A program made the position numbers and the translations under genes. This document shows, piece by piece, positions 17,182 to 26,096 of a stretch of DNA of 64,000 nucleotides. The notes under the pieces were generated by a model, which saw only the letters and a program-made list of their open reading frames with translations, searched no databases and was not told the origin of the DNA. Source of the DNA: Pelagibius sp. CAU 1746 (lineage in GTDB: Bacteria > Pseudomonadota > Alphaproteobacteria > Kiloniellales > Kiloniellaceae). Location of the stretch: contig NZ_JBDOQT010000001.1 in assembly GCF_039839785.1 (NCBI RefSeq), positions 2,294,001 through 2,358,000 of the forward strand. The letters are read 5' to 3'. Every line of letters begins with the position of its first letter. The stretch's first letter is position 1.

Positions 17182-17246
17182 TGTATCCTCCCCAGGGTTT
17201 TGTTTGTCGTTATCGCGGATCTGCGCAGGTGTTGATTGCTCTCGGT

Positions 17247-18434
17247 TCAGTCGGCGGCGCCCTCCGCCAAGGACTGGTCCTGGCCCGAAAGGTATCCGAG
17301 GGCCGCTTGCACCCCACCACGGCGGTAGGGAATGCCGGACAGCTCCAGGCCCATCTCCACGCCGGAGAGGGTGCCCATGAGCATGAGATCGTTGAAGTCG
17401 CCCAGGTGGCCGATGCGGAACACCTTGTCGGCGATCTTGGACAGGCCGTTGCCGAGCGACATGTCGAAGTTTTCCAGGGTCACCTTGCGGAAGTGGTCGG
17501 CGCTCTGCCCCTCGGGCACCAGCACCGCGGTCAGCGAGCTGGAGTAATGGCGCGGGTTCTTGCACAGCACTTCCAGGCCCCAGGCGCGCACGGCACGGCG
17601 CGTCGCCTCGGCGTGGCGGTCGTGGCGCTTGAAGACGTTGTCGAGCCCTTCCTCGTGCAGCATGTCGACGGCTTCGGCCAGGCCGTACAGCAGGTTGGTG
17701 GCCGGCGTGTAGGGGAAGAAGCCGGTGTCGTTGGGGCCCTGCATCTCGTCCCACGACCAGTAGGAACGCGGCAGCTTCGCGGTCTTGGAGGCCGCCAGCG
17801 CCTTTTCGCTGATGGCGTTGAAGGACAGGCCCGGCGGCAACATGAGGCCCTTCTGAGAGCCCGCCACCGTGACGTCGACACCCCACTCGTCATGGCGATA
17901 GTCGATGGACCCCAAGGAAGAGATGGTGTCCACCATCAGCAGCGCCGGATGGCCGGCCTCGTCGATCGCCTTGCGCACCTCGTCGATGCGGCTGGTGGCG
18001 CCGGTCGAGGTTTCGTTGTGGACGACGCAAACCGCCTTGATCTGGTGGGCCTTGTCTTCCGCCAGGCGGGCGCCGATGGCCGCCGGGTCGGCGCCGCTGC
18101 GCCAATCGCCGGCGATGAACTCCGGCACCACGCCGATGCGTTCGGCCAGGCCTTTCCATAGAGTGGCGAAATGGCCGGTCTCGAACATGAGCACCCGGTC
18201 GCCGGGGGATAGGGTGTTGACCAAGGCCGCCTCCCAGGCACCGGTGCCGGAGGCGGGGTAGATCACCACCCGGCCCTTGGTCTTGAAGATGGAACGCATA
18301 CCTTCCAGCACGCGCTGGCCCAGCACGCCGAACTTCGGCCCGCGGTGATCCATGGTTGGAAGGTCCATGGCCCGGAGCACGCGATCCGGTACGTTGGTGG
18401 GTCCTGGAATTTGAAGAAAATGACGCCCTGGCAT
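17247..18434 (-). CDS. Class V aminotransferase, serine/alanine/aspartate-glyoxylate type
   Basis: PLP aminotransferase (395 residues) of the SGAT/AGXT family. The start MPGRHFLQIPGPTNVP is characteristic; PASGTGAWEAAL binds PLP phosphate, VCVVHNETSTG and MVDTISSLGS follow, and the PLP lysine is in VAGSQKGLMLPPGL (~195). Members transfer amino groups between serine, alanine or aspartate and glyoxylate or hydroxypyruvate at the end of photorespiration-like or amino-acid pathways. Divergent from the FAD/Fe-S oxidase, which could produce the 2-oxo acid this enzyme uses. Start ATG 18434. Exact donor amino acid not decidable from sequence. Confidence 0.85.
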   Translation of the reverse strand: MPGRHFLQIPGPTNVPDRVLRAMDLPTMDHRGPKFGVLGQRVLEGMRSIFKTKGRVVIYPASGTGAWEAALVNTLSPGDRVLMFETGHFATLWKGLAERIGVVPEFIAGDWRSGADPAAIGARLAEDKAHQIKAVCVVHNETSTGATSRIDEVRKAIDEAGHPALLMVDTISSLGSIDYRHDEWGVDVTVAGSQKGLMLPPGLSFNAISEKALAASKTAKLPRSYWSWDEMQGPNDTGFFPYTPATNLLYGLAEAVDMLHEEGLDNVFKRHDRHAEATRRAVRAWGLEVLCKNPRHYSSSLTAVLVPEGQSADHFRKVTLENFDMSLGNGLSKIADKVFRIGHLGDFNDLMLMGTLSGVEMGLELSGIPYRRGGVQAALGYLSGQDQSLAEGAAD

Positions 18435-18572
18435 GCTTCCCCTATCAGCCGTTCCGGCTTTTCCCGACGGACCCGCTCGCGATACCTGCTGTTTGACCAG
18501 CCCTTGCGCATCCCGGGTTTTTGTCGCTATGAATACTGAATACAAAATACATATCTGAGGCGATTGTCAACA
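18435..18572. promoter_or_regulatory. Divergent promoter region with AATAC repeats
   Basis: This 138-base spacer drives the aminotransferase/TRAP operon leftward and the oxidase/GntR genes rightward. Around 18530-18556 it turns AT-rich and holds three close AATAC copies within TGAATACTGAATACAAAATAC, a plausible operator for the GntR/FCD regulator at 21541-22206. The operator assignment is inference. Confidence 0.4.
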
Positions 18573-21518
18573 ATGAGCAGTGGTGACCTGGCCAGAAGCC
18601 TGGAACAGCACATCGAAGGGCAGGTTCTCTTCGATCTCTTCAGCCGTGGCCGCTACGCGACGGATGCCTCTGTCTATCAAGTCGTGCCGCTGGGCGTGGT
18701 GGTGCCCGAGACTTGGGCCGACGTCGAAGCCACGCTGGAGATCGCCCGCGAAGCGGGAGTGCCGGTTCTGCCGCGCGGCGGCGGCACCTCTCAGTGCGGG
18801 CAGACCGTTAACCGCGCCGTGGTCGTCGACCTGTCCAAGAATCTGCGCAATCTGGTCTCCGTCGATCCGGAGTCGCAGACCTGCGTGGTCGAGCCGGGGC
18901 TGGTGCTCGACCAGTTGAACGCAGCGCTGAAGCCCACCGGCCTGTGGTTCCCGGTCGACGTCTCCACGGCTTCGCGCGCCACCATCGGCGGCATGGCGGC
19001 CAACAACTCCTGCGGTTCGCGCTCGATTCGCTACGGCCTGATGCGCGACAACGTCGCTTCCATCGACGCCCTGCTGGCCGACGGCAGCAAGGCGACCTTC
19101 GGCGAGGTGCGCCGCGACGCGGGGCCGGGCTTGGCGGAGACCAATGCGGTGGCAGCGCTGTTCCAGGATCTGCTCGACCTCGGCGGGCGCGAGGCGGAGG
19201 AAATCCGTGCGCGTTTCCCACAGGTGCTGCGCCGGGTCGGCGGCTATAACATCGACGCCTTGATGCCGGGGCTCGGTGAGGGCGGCGCGACCAACAACCT
19301 TGCCCACCTGCTGGTGGGCTCCGAGGGCACGCTGGCGCTGAGCGAGCGCCTCACCCTGAAGCTTTCGCCGATCCTGGCCAACAAGACCCTGGGCGCCTGT
19401 CATTTCCCGACGCTCTACGACGCCATGGACGCGGCCCAGCATCTGGTGACCCTGGGTCCGACGGCGGTCGAACTGGTCGACCGCAACATGATCGAGCTGA
19501 GCCGCGACATCCCGATGTTCCGCCCGGTGGTCGACCGCTTCGTGCGCGGCGAACCCGGCGCCATCCTGCTGGTCGAATTCGCCGAGGAGGACCAGGACGA
19601 AAACCTGCGCCGGCTGAAGGCGCTGGGCGAGATGATGGCGCAGCTCGGCTACCGCTGGGGGGACCCGGGCAAGAAGGACGGCGGCGTGGTGGAAGCCGTC
19701 GACGCCGGATTTCAAAAGCAGATCTGGGAGGTTCGCAAACAGGGCCTCAACATCATGATGTCCATGAAGGCGGAGCGTAAGCCGGTGTCCTTCGTCGAGG
19801 ACTGTGCCGTCGAACTGCCCGACCTGGCGGAGTACACCCGCCGCCTGACCGAGATCTTCCACAAGCACGGCACCGACGGCACCTGGTACGCCCACGCCTC
19901 GGTCGGCACCCTGCACGTGCGACCGGTCCTGAACCTGAAGCTGGACCAGGACGTGAAGGCCATGCGCGCCATCGCCGAAGAAGCCTTCGAAATGGTCCGG
20001 GAATACAAGGGATCGCATTCCGGCGAGCATGGCGACGGCATCGTGCGGTCGGAATTCCACCGCGAGATGTTCGGCGACCGCATGGTCGAGAGTTTCGAGT
20101 GGGTGAAGGACCGTATGGACCCGGCGGGGGTTCTGAACCCCGGCCGCGTGGTGCGGCCGCCGAAGATGGACGACCGCTCGCTCTTCCGCTTCGCGCCGGA
20201 CTACCGGGTGCCGGAGCTGGATACCGTCTTCGACTGGTCGGCCTATCCGGGCGCCGGCGGCGGGTTCCAGGGCGCCGTTGAGATGTGCAACAACAACGGC
20301 GCCTGCCGCAAGGTCGACGGGGTCATGTGCCCTTCCTACAAGGTTACCCATGACGAACGCGACCTGACGCGCGGGCGCGCCAACAGCCTGCGCCTGGCGA
20401 TTTCCGGCCAGCTTGGGCCGGACGCCTTCGCCTCAGACGAGATGGCCGAGACCCTGTCCCTCTGCGTCTCCTGCAAAGGCTGCAAGCGCGAGTGCCCGAC
20501 CGGCGTCGACATGGCCAAGATGAAGATCGAGGTTCTGGCGGCCCGCGCCGAAAAGCAGGGCGTGGCCCTGCGCGAGATGCTGGTCGCCTATCTGCCGCGC
20601 TATGCCCCCTATGCGTCCAAGGCGCCCTGGCTGCTGAACCTGCGCGACCGCCTGCCGGGTCTGGCGGCGCTGTCGCAGCGCCTTCTGGGCTTTGCCGCCG
20701 ACCGCCCGCTGCCGCGCTGGCGCGGCGACGTCTACCGTCAGAAGGAACTGCCGGCGCAAGGCGACGAGGTCATTCTCTTCGCCGACACCTTCAACCGCTA
20801 CTTCGAGCCGGACAATCTTCGCGACGCCGAAACGGTGCTGTTGCGCGCCGGCTTCGCGCCGGTCGAGGCGCGGCCCGACGATGGAGGCCGCCCGCTGTGC
20901 TGCGGGCGCAGCTTCCTCGCCGCCGGCTTGGTTGAGGAGGCCAAGGCGGAGATGCGCCGCAGTCTCGCGGTCATCGGCCACGCCGTCGACCGCGGGGTGC
21001 CGGTGGTGGGCCTGGAGCCCTCCTGCCTGCTGACCTTCCGCGACGAGGCCCCGGCGCTGCTGGGCGAGGAGTGGACGGCCGAACAGGCCAAGCGGGTCAT
21101 GCTCTTCGAAGAGTTCGTGGCCGCCAGGCTCGATCCCGAAGGCGGCGGCTTCGAGCTGCCGCTGGCGCCGCTGCCGGGCGGCAGTGCTCTCTTGCACGGG
21201 CATTGCCACCAAAAGGCATTCGACGCGGTGGCGCCGATCGAGGCGGTGCTGGCGCTCATTCCCGGGCTCGAGGTGGAGTTGATCCAATCGTCCTGCTGCG
21301 GCATGGCCGGCAGCTTCGGCTATCAGGCGGAGACCGCCGAAATCTCCCGCAAGATGGGCGAACTCAGCCTGCTGCCGCGAGTGCGCGCGGCAGGCGCCGA
21401 GGCGCTGGTCGTCGCCGACGGCACCTCCTGCCGGCACCAGATTGCCGACGGCGCGGGGAGGGAAGCCGTTCACGTTGCACGCGTGCTTCGCGAATCCTCC
21501 GATCTTGCGCTAAACTAA
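18573..21518 (+). CDS. FAD-binding and 4Fe-4S fused oxidoreductase (GlcD/GlcF or D-lactate dehydrogenase type)
   Basis: Large fusion enzyme (981 residues). Residues ~40-230 form a PCMH FAD-binding domain (PVLPRGGGTSQCGQ; NNSCGSRSIRYG), followed by the FAD-oxidase C-terminal domain ending in GEHGDGIVRSEF. Residues ~570-660 carry two 4Fe-4S motifs (CVSCKGCKRECP clear), and the tail holds CCG domains (CCGRSF, GHCHQKAF, CCGMAGSFGY) as in GlcF/LutA. It should oxidise a 2-hydroxy acid and pass electrons to quinone or cytochromes. I prefer ATG 18573 over an in-frame TTG at 18564. Its place between the aminotransferase and GntR gene suggests a hydroxy acid imported by the TRAP system. Confidence 0.87.
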   Translation: MSSGDLARSLEQHIEGQVLFDLFSRGRYATDASVYQVVPLGVVVPETWADVEATLEIAREAGVPVLPRGGGTSQCGQTVNRAVVVDLSKNLRNLVSVDPESQTCVVEPGLVLDQLNAALKPTGLWFPVDVSTASRATIGGMAANNSCGSRSIRYGLMRDNVASIDALLADGSKATFGEVRRDAGPGLAETNAVAALFQDLLDLGGREAEEIRARFPQVLRRVGGYNIDALMPGLGEGGATNNLAHLLVGSEGTLALSERLTLKLSPILANKTLGACHFPTLYDAMDAAQHLVTLGPTAVELVDRNMIELSRDIPMFRPVVDRFVRGEPGAILLVEFAEEDQDENLRRLKALGEMMAQLGYRWGDPGKKDGGVVEAVDAGFQKQIWEVRKQGLNIMMSMKAERKPVSFVEDCAVELPDLAEYTRRLTEIFHKHGTDGTWYAHASVGTLHVRPVLNLKLDQDVKAMRAIAEEAFEMVREYKGSHSGEHGDGIVRSEFHREMFGDRMVESFEWVKDRMDPAGVLNPGRVVRPPKMDDRSLFRFAPDYRVPELDTVFDWSAYPGAGGGFQGAVEMCNNNGACRKVDGVMCPSYKVTHDERDLTRGRANSLRLAISGQLGPDAFASDEMAETLSLCVSCKGCKRECPTGVDMAKMKIEVLAARAEKQGVALREMLVAYLPRYAPYASKAPWLLNLRDRLPGLAALSQRLLGFAADRPLPRWRGDVYRQKELPAQGDEVILFADTFNRYFEPDNLRDAETVLLRAGFAPVEARPDDGGRPLCCGRSFLAAGLVEEAKAEMRRSLAVIGHAVDRGVPVVGLEPSCLLTFRDEAPALLGEEWTAEQAKRVMLFEEFVAARLDPEGGGFELPLAPLPGGSALLHGHCHQKAFDAVAPIEAVLALIPGLEVELIQSSCCGMAGSFGYQAETAEISRKMGELSLLPRVRAAGAEALVVADGTSCRHQIADGAGREAVHVARVLRESSDLALN

Positions 21519-21540
21519 AGCGGTACCAGAGGACGTTGGC

Positions 21541-22206
21541 ATGAGCATAGAAGTCGCAGCCCCCATTCAAAGGCGCCCGCTCCACAACGAGCTGGCCGAC
21601 CGCCTGCGCCACATGATCGCCGAGGGCGACCTGGCCCCGGGCGAGAAGCTGGCGGAAAAAGAGCTCTGCGAGCAGTTCGGCGTGTCGCGCACGCCGCTGC
21701 GCGAGGCCATGAAGGTGCTGGCCACCGAAGGCCTGGTGCTCCTGACGCCCAACCGCGGCTGTGCCGTGGCCAAGCTGACCCTGGCCGACCTGGATGAGGC
21801 CTTTCCGATCATGGGCGCCCTGGAGGCGCTGTCCGGCGAGCTGGCCTGCCAGCACATCACCGATGCGGAGCTGGAGCGCATCCAGGAACTGCACGACCGC
21901 ATGGTGGTGAAGTATGAGGCCGGCGCGCTGCGCGACTACTTCAAGCTCAACGAGCAGATCCACCAGATGATCCTGGATGCCGCCCGCAATCCGACGCTGG
22001 CGCAGATGCAGCTCAGCCTCTCGGGCAGGGTGCGCCGCGCGCGCTACATGGCCAACATGTCGCCGGCACGCTGGCGCAATGCGGTGGACGAGCACGAGAA
22101 GATCCTGCAAGCCTTGAAGGCCCGCGACGGCAAGCGTCTGGCGGTGCTGCTGAAGGAGCATCTGTCCAACAAGCTGCAGACCGTGAAGGATGCCCTCACG
22201 GAGTAG
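21541..22206 (+). CDS. GntR family regulator, FCD/FadR subgroup
   Basis: Transcription factor (221 residues): N-terminal winged helix with ADRLRHMIAEGDLAPGEKLAEKE and SRTPLREAMKVL (residues ~18-60), and a C-terminal all-helical FCD ligand domain with an acidic/histidine ligand set (HDRMVV, NEQIHQMI, DEHEKIL). FCD regulators sense carboxylic acids. It lies 22 bases after the oxidase and likely controls this catabolic locus, including the divergent operon. Whether it represses or activates is not visible. Confidence 0.9.
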   Translation: MSIEVAAPIQRRPLHNELADRLRHMIAEGDLAPGEKLAEKELCEQFGVSRTPLREAMKVLATEGLVLLTPNRGCAVAKLTLADLDEAFPIMGALEALSGELACQHITDAELERIQELHDRMVVKYEAGALRDYFKLNEQIHQMILDAARNPTLAQMQLSLSGRVRRARYMANMSPARWRNAVDEHEKILQALKARDGKRLAVLLKEHLSNKLQTVKDALTE

Positions 22207-22362
22207 CCTGCCGGCCGATTGAGGCTTCGGCGGCAGACCGGGAGAGCGGACTTTTCACAAGGGTGCCCGGCTCGCAAGGGTGCCCGGCGTCCCGGATGGC
22301 GGTGTGAGCCTGACCGGCGATCCCGCACGGCGAAGGGGCCGCGCCTCCGAAAGCGTTTCCGT

Positions 22363-23715
22363 CTATTGCAGCATGGCCTTGGGGGGCTTCGCGCCGGCCC
22401 TGTGCGCGCCCTCGGTATCCTTGGGAACTCCGGGCTGCGGCGCGGCCGGGCGGGCTTCCTCTTCGCCGTTCGGCTCAAAGTCGACCGGCCCAAAATCGAC
22501 CGGCGTCATGCCGCCGTCCTGCAGTGGGACGCGGCCGTCCAGTCCCAGGAGCCGCATGGTGGTTTCCGCCGGTGTGCGGACGCTGTCGGGCAGCGACGGC
22601 AGGGTGGCCTGGCTCGGCGCTTCGACCGCTTCGTCGGCGAAGGCGTGGCGCAGTTCGGCGCCCAGGCGTTCGGCGCGCTGCCAATCGGCCATCACGCAGT
22701 CCAATAGACGCTGGGCCCCGGAGTTGTGAAGCTTGATGCCTTCGAAGTACGGCTCTTCGAAACTGCGGTACATGATGGCGGCATGCTGGCCGCCTTCCAG
22801 GTAGCCGGGCATCAGCCCGCTGCAGGCGTAACCCCAGCCGCGCAACAGCTCCACGGCGGCGGCGCCTTCCGGCGTACCGAGGCCGATGAAGACTTGGAAA
22901 CTGCGCCGCCCGGCGGCCTCCGCCTGGGCCTCATGGTCGCCGACCAGAGTCCAGAAGTCGTTGCCGGCGCGGCGCACCACCAGGCGCGCCATATCGAAGC
23001 GCGGCATGTCCTTGCTTTCGCAGATGCTGGGGCGCTGCTCGAGGCCGGTGGCCAGAGTGATCTGGCGGTGCCCGTCGATCGAGGCGTCGTTCAACAGGCG
23101 CGCGAACCACAAGGCATAGGAAGGGGGCAGGTGGCAGGGGGCGTGCGGGCTGCGCCCCAGGTCGAGATATTGCAGCAGCGTGGCGGCCGGGCCGCCGGCG
23201 CCTTCGCGCGCCAGCATGCGCTGAGGCACGTAGTCGATTTCCAAGCCGACGTCGCGGAACCCCAGTTTGCAGACGACCTTCTGCGAGACGATGTGGTTGG
23301 TGAGCGAAATGCCGAGGATCGCCTGGGCGCCCAGCGTGGTGCGGGCGAAGTCCAGGGCGCGGTCGATCATCCGCACGAAGATGCCGGACTTGCGGTGCTC
23401 CGGGGAGACGATGCCCTGGCAGAGTTCGACCACGCCCCGGTTGGGGGAGGAGAAGGCCAGGGCGATGTGCCCGGCGATCTCGCCCTGCGGATCGCGCGCG
23501 ATGAAGGATATCTGCTCGCCGGAATTCACCAGTTCGGTGAAGGCCGCTGGATCGTAGACCAGAGGACTGAGGTAGTCCTCGCCATAGACCGCCCGGAAAG
23601 CGCATGGAATATCGGGCGCGTCTGCCGCCGTGAAGCCGGCGATGGTATAGCCCCCCGCTTCTTGCGACAGCGGCGGAACCAGGACTCCGATTTCGGGAAT
23701 GGATGATTTAAGCAT
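22363..23715 (-). CDS. GNAT-family N-acyltransferase with long C-terminal region
   Basis: A 450-residue protein. Residues ~22-175 look like a GNAT acyltransferase: IAGHIALAFSS (beta4), VVELCQGIVSPEHRKSGIF (motif A, acyl-CoA pyrophosphate loop) and VCKLGFRDVGLEIDYVP. Residues ~175-370 contain a second region with GYACSGLMPGYLEGGQHAAIMYR that may be another degenerate GNAT-like half, and the last ~80 residues are Pro/Glu-rich and probably disordered. Substrate unknown. It stands alone, 100 bases downstream of a near-perfect palindrome, and is convergent with the GntR gene (156-base gap). Confidence 0.75.
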   Translation of the reverse strand: MLKSSIPEIGVLVPPLSQEAGGYTIAGFTAADAPDIPCAFRAVYGEDYLSPLVYDPAAFTELVNSGEQISFIARDPQGEIAGHIALAFSSPNRGVVELCQGIVSPEHRKSGIFVRMIDRALDFARTTLGAQAILGISLTNHIVSQKVVCKLGFRDVGLEIDYVPQRMLAREGAGGPAATLLQYLDLGRSPHAPCHLPPSYALWFARLLNDASIDGHRQITLATGLEQRPSICESKDMPRFDMARLVVRRAGNDFWTLVGDHEAQAEAAGRRSFQVFIGLGTPEGAAAVELLRGWGYACSGLMPGYLEGGQHAAIMYRSFEEPYFEGIKLHNSGAQRLLDCVMADWQRAERLGAELRHAFADEAVEAPSQATLPSLPDSVRTPAETTMRLLGLDGRVPLQDGGMTPVDFGPVDFEPNGEEEARPAAPQPGVPKDTEGAHRAGAKPPKAMLQ

Positions 23716-23809
23716 GACCCCATCTCGCAGATTGCGTCAGTGAATTTTCGAAATTCACGCAACCACGAGTAAGAGGTTACTTGGATAAAATTAAAATAAA
23801 ATTGAGTCT

Positions 23810-23836
23810 ATTGTGTAAATGATTTGTTTACACAAT
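23810..23836. promoter_or_regulatory. 27-base palindrome, candidate operator
   Basis: ATTGTGTAAA, seven bases, then its exact reverse complement TTTACACAAT. It lies in an AT-rich 156-base spacer upstream of the GNAT gene and downstream of the PAS gene. No T-run follows either arm directly, so an operator is more likely than a terminator. Confidence 0.6.
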
Positions 23837-23871
23837 GAAAAGTAAAGATTTATGGTTAATATTTCCGGGTG

Positions 23872-24393
23872 CTAGGTAAATATCTTTTTACCGTCACTAT
23901 CGAAGAACTGGGCGAACCCCAGGATGCGCTCCACGCCCAGATCGTCCCCGAAAGGTAACAATATCCGCTCGAACTGGACTTCCGAGCCCCGTTCGCGCCA
24001 GGTCATCCTGTTCACGTCGTAGACAGGAGTTCTCTCCTGCATGCAGCGCCCGTAGCTGAGCGAGATGTCTCCCCGATTGTCGAAGGGAATCAGTTCGGTG
24101 ACTTTCTTGCCGGTGACCTCGAAGCCGTAGAGTTCCCGGTAGACGGTGCCGGCCAGGCGGACTTGGAGTTCCTCGACGCTGCGGCCCTCGACAATGAAGA
24201 CGCGCGAAAGGTAGGCGAAGAAGTCGAGTGGATCGAGCACCTCACAGGAAGGGAGTAGGGCGTCTCCTTTCAGGCGGAGCCAGTAGTCGCAGAAGAAGCG
24301 CACTTCTTCGCAGGCCGTGTCGGGAATTTCCTCCAACGCGATCTTTACCACTGAACCCTGCTTTTGTTTGGGCCGGCAAGCGGACATAGCCAC
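23872..24393 (-). CDS. PAS domain protein (PAS_5 type)
   Basis: Single-domain protein (173 residues) of the alphaproteobacterial PAS_5 family: a lead helix, then DPLDFFAYLSRVFIVEG, VRLAGTVYRELYGFEVTGK and the closing strand ERILLPFGDD. Such proteins carry no output domain and their ligand and partner are unknown. About 160 AT-rich bases separate it from each neighbour, so it is probably transcribed alone. The start at 24393 is the first ATG; an ATG two codons downstream is equally possible. Confidence 0.75.
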   Translation of the reverse strand: MAMSACRPKQKQGSVVKIALEEIPDTACEEVRFFCDYWLRLKGDALLPSCEVLDPLDFFAYLSRVFIVEGRSVEELQVRLAGTVYRELYGFEVTGKKVTELIPFDNRGDISLSYGRCMQERTPVYDVNRMTWRERGSEVQFERILLPFGDDLGVERILGFAQFFDSDGKKIFT

Positions 24394-24555
24394 ATCATCT
24401 TGCCGACCGCGATTCCAACCGACCAGCTACCAACCAGTTCTTACTTAAAGCAATATGAAGAGGCTTGGAAGCTATTGAAATCAATAAAGCACTGAACGCG
24501 AAGTATTACGAACCTTGGCCGTGCGAGGAAGTGATATTTGGAGCGCTGGACCGCT

Positions 24556-24957
24556 TCAGTCGCTGCCGCCAGAGGGGTGGCGCGGCAGGTCGTCCCTGAC
24601 ATCGAACCATGGCAGCCGCTCGGCGCAGTGGACGTGGCCTTGCGGCTGGTAGGCCTCGGGTTTGTCGAGGCTGGCTGCGTAGAGGTGGATTTCATCCGGA
24701 AAGCGCAGGGATTCATAGGCCATGGGCGTGCCGCAGCGGCCGCAGAAATGGCGGCGGACTCCGGGCGATGATTCGTACACATGCGGTTTCTTGCCGGTGA
24801 AGCGGCAGGCTGCCCGCGCCACGCCGAAGAAGGCGGTGACCGGAGAGGAGGTGTTGCGCCGGCAACTCTCGCAGTGGCAGTAGGCGCGCCAGTTCTCCGG
24901 CCCGTCGTACTCGTATGTCACTTCGCCGCAAAGACAGCGCCCGCCTGTCGTCGTCAT
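24556..24957 (-). CDS. GFA family zinc protein (CENP-V/GFA fold)
   Basis: Small zinc protein (133 residues) of the glutathione-dependent formaldehyde-activating-like family. Zinc ligands are seen in GRCLCGEV (residues 7-12), CHCESCRR (~28-35) and FCGRCGTPM (~72-80). Few of these proteins actually activate formaldehyde; most have no known substrate. It lies 54 bases upstream of the cytochrome gene's end on the same strand, with no functional link evident. Confidence 0.88.
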   Translation of the reverse strand: MTTTGGRCLCGEVTYEYDGPENWRAYCHCESCRRNTSSPVTAFFGVARAACRFTGKKPHVYESSPGVRRHFCGRCGTPMAYESLRFPDEIHLYAASLDKPEAYQPQGHVHCAERLPWFDVRDDLPRHPSGGSD

Positions 24958-25010
24958 TCCACTGTCGCTCCTTGCCTGCCACCCGAAGGGCCGCCGGCGC
25001 GCGCAAAGGG

Positions 25011-25511
25011 TCAGCGCGTCATGTTGTCTGGGTCGAGTTCCTCGTAGACCTCGTCGACCATCCAGTCGCGGATGACCTCCGGAATATCGCTTTCACCGAA
25101 GCGGTTCTGCACGTCGGGATCGGAGGCGAAAGCCGCCAGGTGCGCCAGTTCCTCGCCGCTGAGATCGATCTGATAGCCCAGTTCCATTTCCTGCAGCAGG
25201 ATCATGGTCGGTGCGCCGCGCCACATGCGGGCGACGAAATCGAAGACGTCGAAATAGGGATCGTCTCCATCGGCGTCCAGCGCCGGCGCCGCCTTGCCGC
25301 CGACGCCGTTCACTGCATGGCAGACGACGCAACCCTTGCCGACGAAGAGTTTCAGGCCCTCCTCGGCATTGGCGAGAGGAAGGACCAGTTTGCGTTGGCC
25401 CGATGCCGCGGCATCCTGGGCCGTCGCCGGCGCGGCGCCGGTCACTGCCAGGACGGCAAGCAATGTCGCGAAGACGAAACTTGCTCTGCGGGGGGCGGCG
25501 GCGGATTGCAT
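25011..25511 (-). CDS. Periplasmic c-type cytochrome, monoheme
   Basis: Exported monoheme cytochrome c (166 residues). A signal peptide (residues 1-32, ending ATAQDA) is followed by the heme motif CVVCH (~61-65) in KGCVVCHAVNGVGG. Several methionines (MWRGAP, MILLQEMEL) could supply the sixth ligand. The tail is acidic. I start at ATG 25511; longer frames lack a signal peptide. It would carry electrons in the periplasm; its partners are not nearby. Confidence 0.85.
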   Translation of the reverse strand: MQSAAAPRRASFVFATLLAVLAVTGAAPATAQDAAASGQRKLVLPLANAEEGLKLFVGKGCVVCHAVNGVGGKAAPALDADGDDPYFDVFDFVARMWRGAPTMILLQEMELGYQIDLSGEELAHLAAFASDPDVQNRFGESDIPEVIRDWMVDEVYEELDPDNMTR

Positions 25512-25639
25512 ATGGCCGATCCTTTCAGACGGTGGAATAAGGTACCCAGTACAGAGAGTGGTAGCATTCCCGGGCGAGTCGGGGATAGCCTGATTGGCCG
25601 CCGCAGGCAGGCGGCGCAATCGACGAAGGGAGCAACGCC

Positions 25640-26071
25640 TTGTACCTGAGTGCCCGGAATCTCCTGCTCTTGCCTCTTGCCGCGGCGGGGCTGGCGGCTT
25701 GCGCTCTCGGCCCGGATGACACCAATGAAGATGCCGAGCCCCTGTTTGATCGTACCTGGGTGGCGCAAGAGGTGGCGGGACAGCCTGTCGCCCCGCAGCC
25801 GCAGTCGAATCTCCACGTCGCCGCCGATGGGAAAGTGAGCGGGCACACCGGCTGCAACGGCTATTTCGGATCGGTGATCATCGATGGGCAGGCCATGTCC
25901 TTCGGGAACCTGGGCGCCACGAAGATCGCTTGCCCGGAGCCGCTCATGAGTCAGGAGGTCCGTTTGTTGAACGCCCTCGACGGCACCCGCGGCTATCGCC
26001 TTCAAGGCGGCGATCTGCTGCTGCTCGACGGCGCCGGCAACATTCTGGTCCGTTTCCGCGCGGACGAGTGA
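25640..26071 (+). CDS. META-domain lipoprotein (HslJ-like)
   Basis: A 143-residue lipoprotein: signal peptide with lipobox LAAC (cysteine ~21) and a META domain with WVAQEVAGQPV, HTGCNGYFG and ATKIACPEP (the two conserved cysteines). META domains occur in envelope-stress and heat-shock proteins such as HslJ; no enzyme activity is known. The start is a TTG at 25640 with AAGGGAG about 8 bases upstream. It converges on the ChaN-like gene with a 25-base gap. Confidence 0.85.
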   Translation: MYLSARNLLLLPLAAAGLAACALGPDDTNEDAEPLFDRTWVAQEVAGQPVAPQPQSNLHVAADGKVSGHTGCNGYFGSVIIDGQAMSFGNLGATKIACPEPLMSQEVRLLNALDGTRGYRLQGGDLLLLDGAGNILVRFRADE

Positions 26072-26096
26072 AGATCCGGCCGAAGGCCGTCATCCG

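Noticed and set aside
17247-18434. BhcA of the beta-hydroxyaspartate cycle
   Set aside because: The aminotransferase resembles that family, but no bhcB, bhcC or bhcD gene is adjacent; kept as a general glyoxylate aminotransferase.
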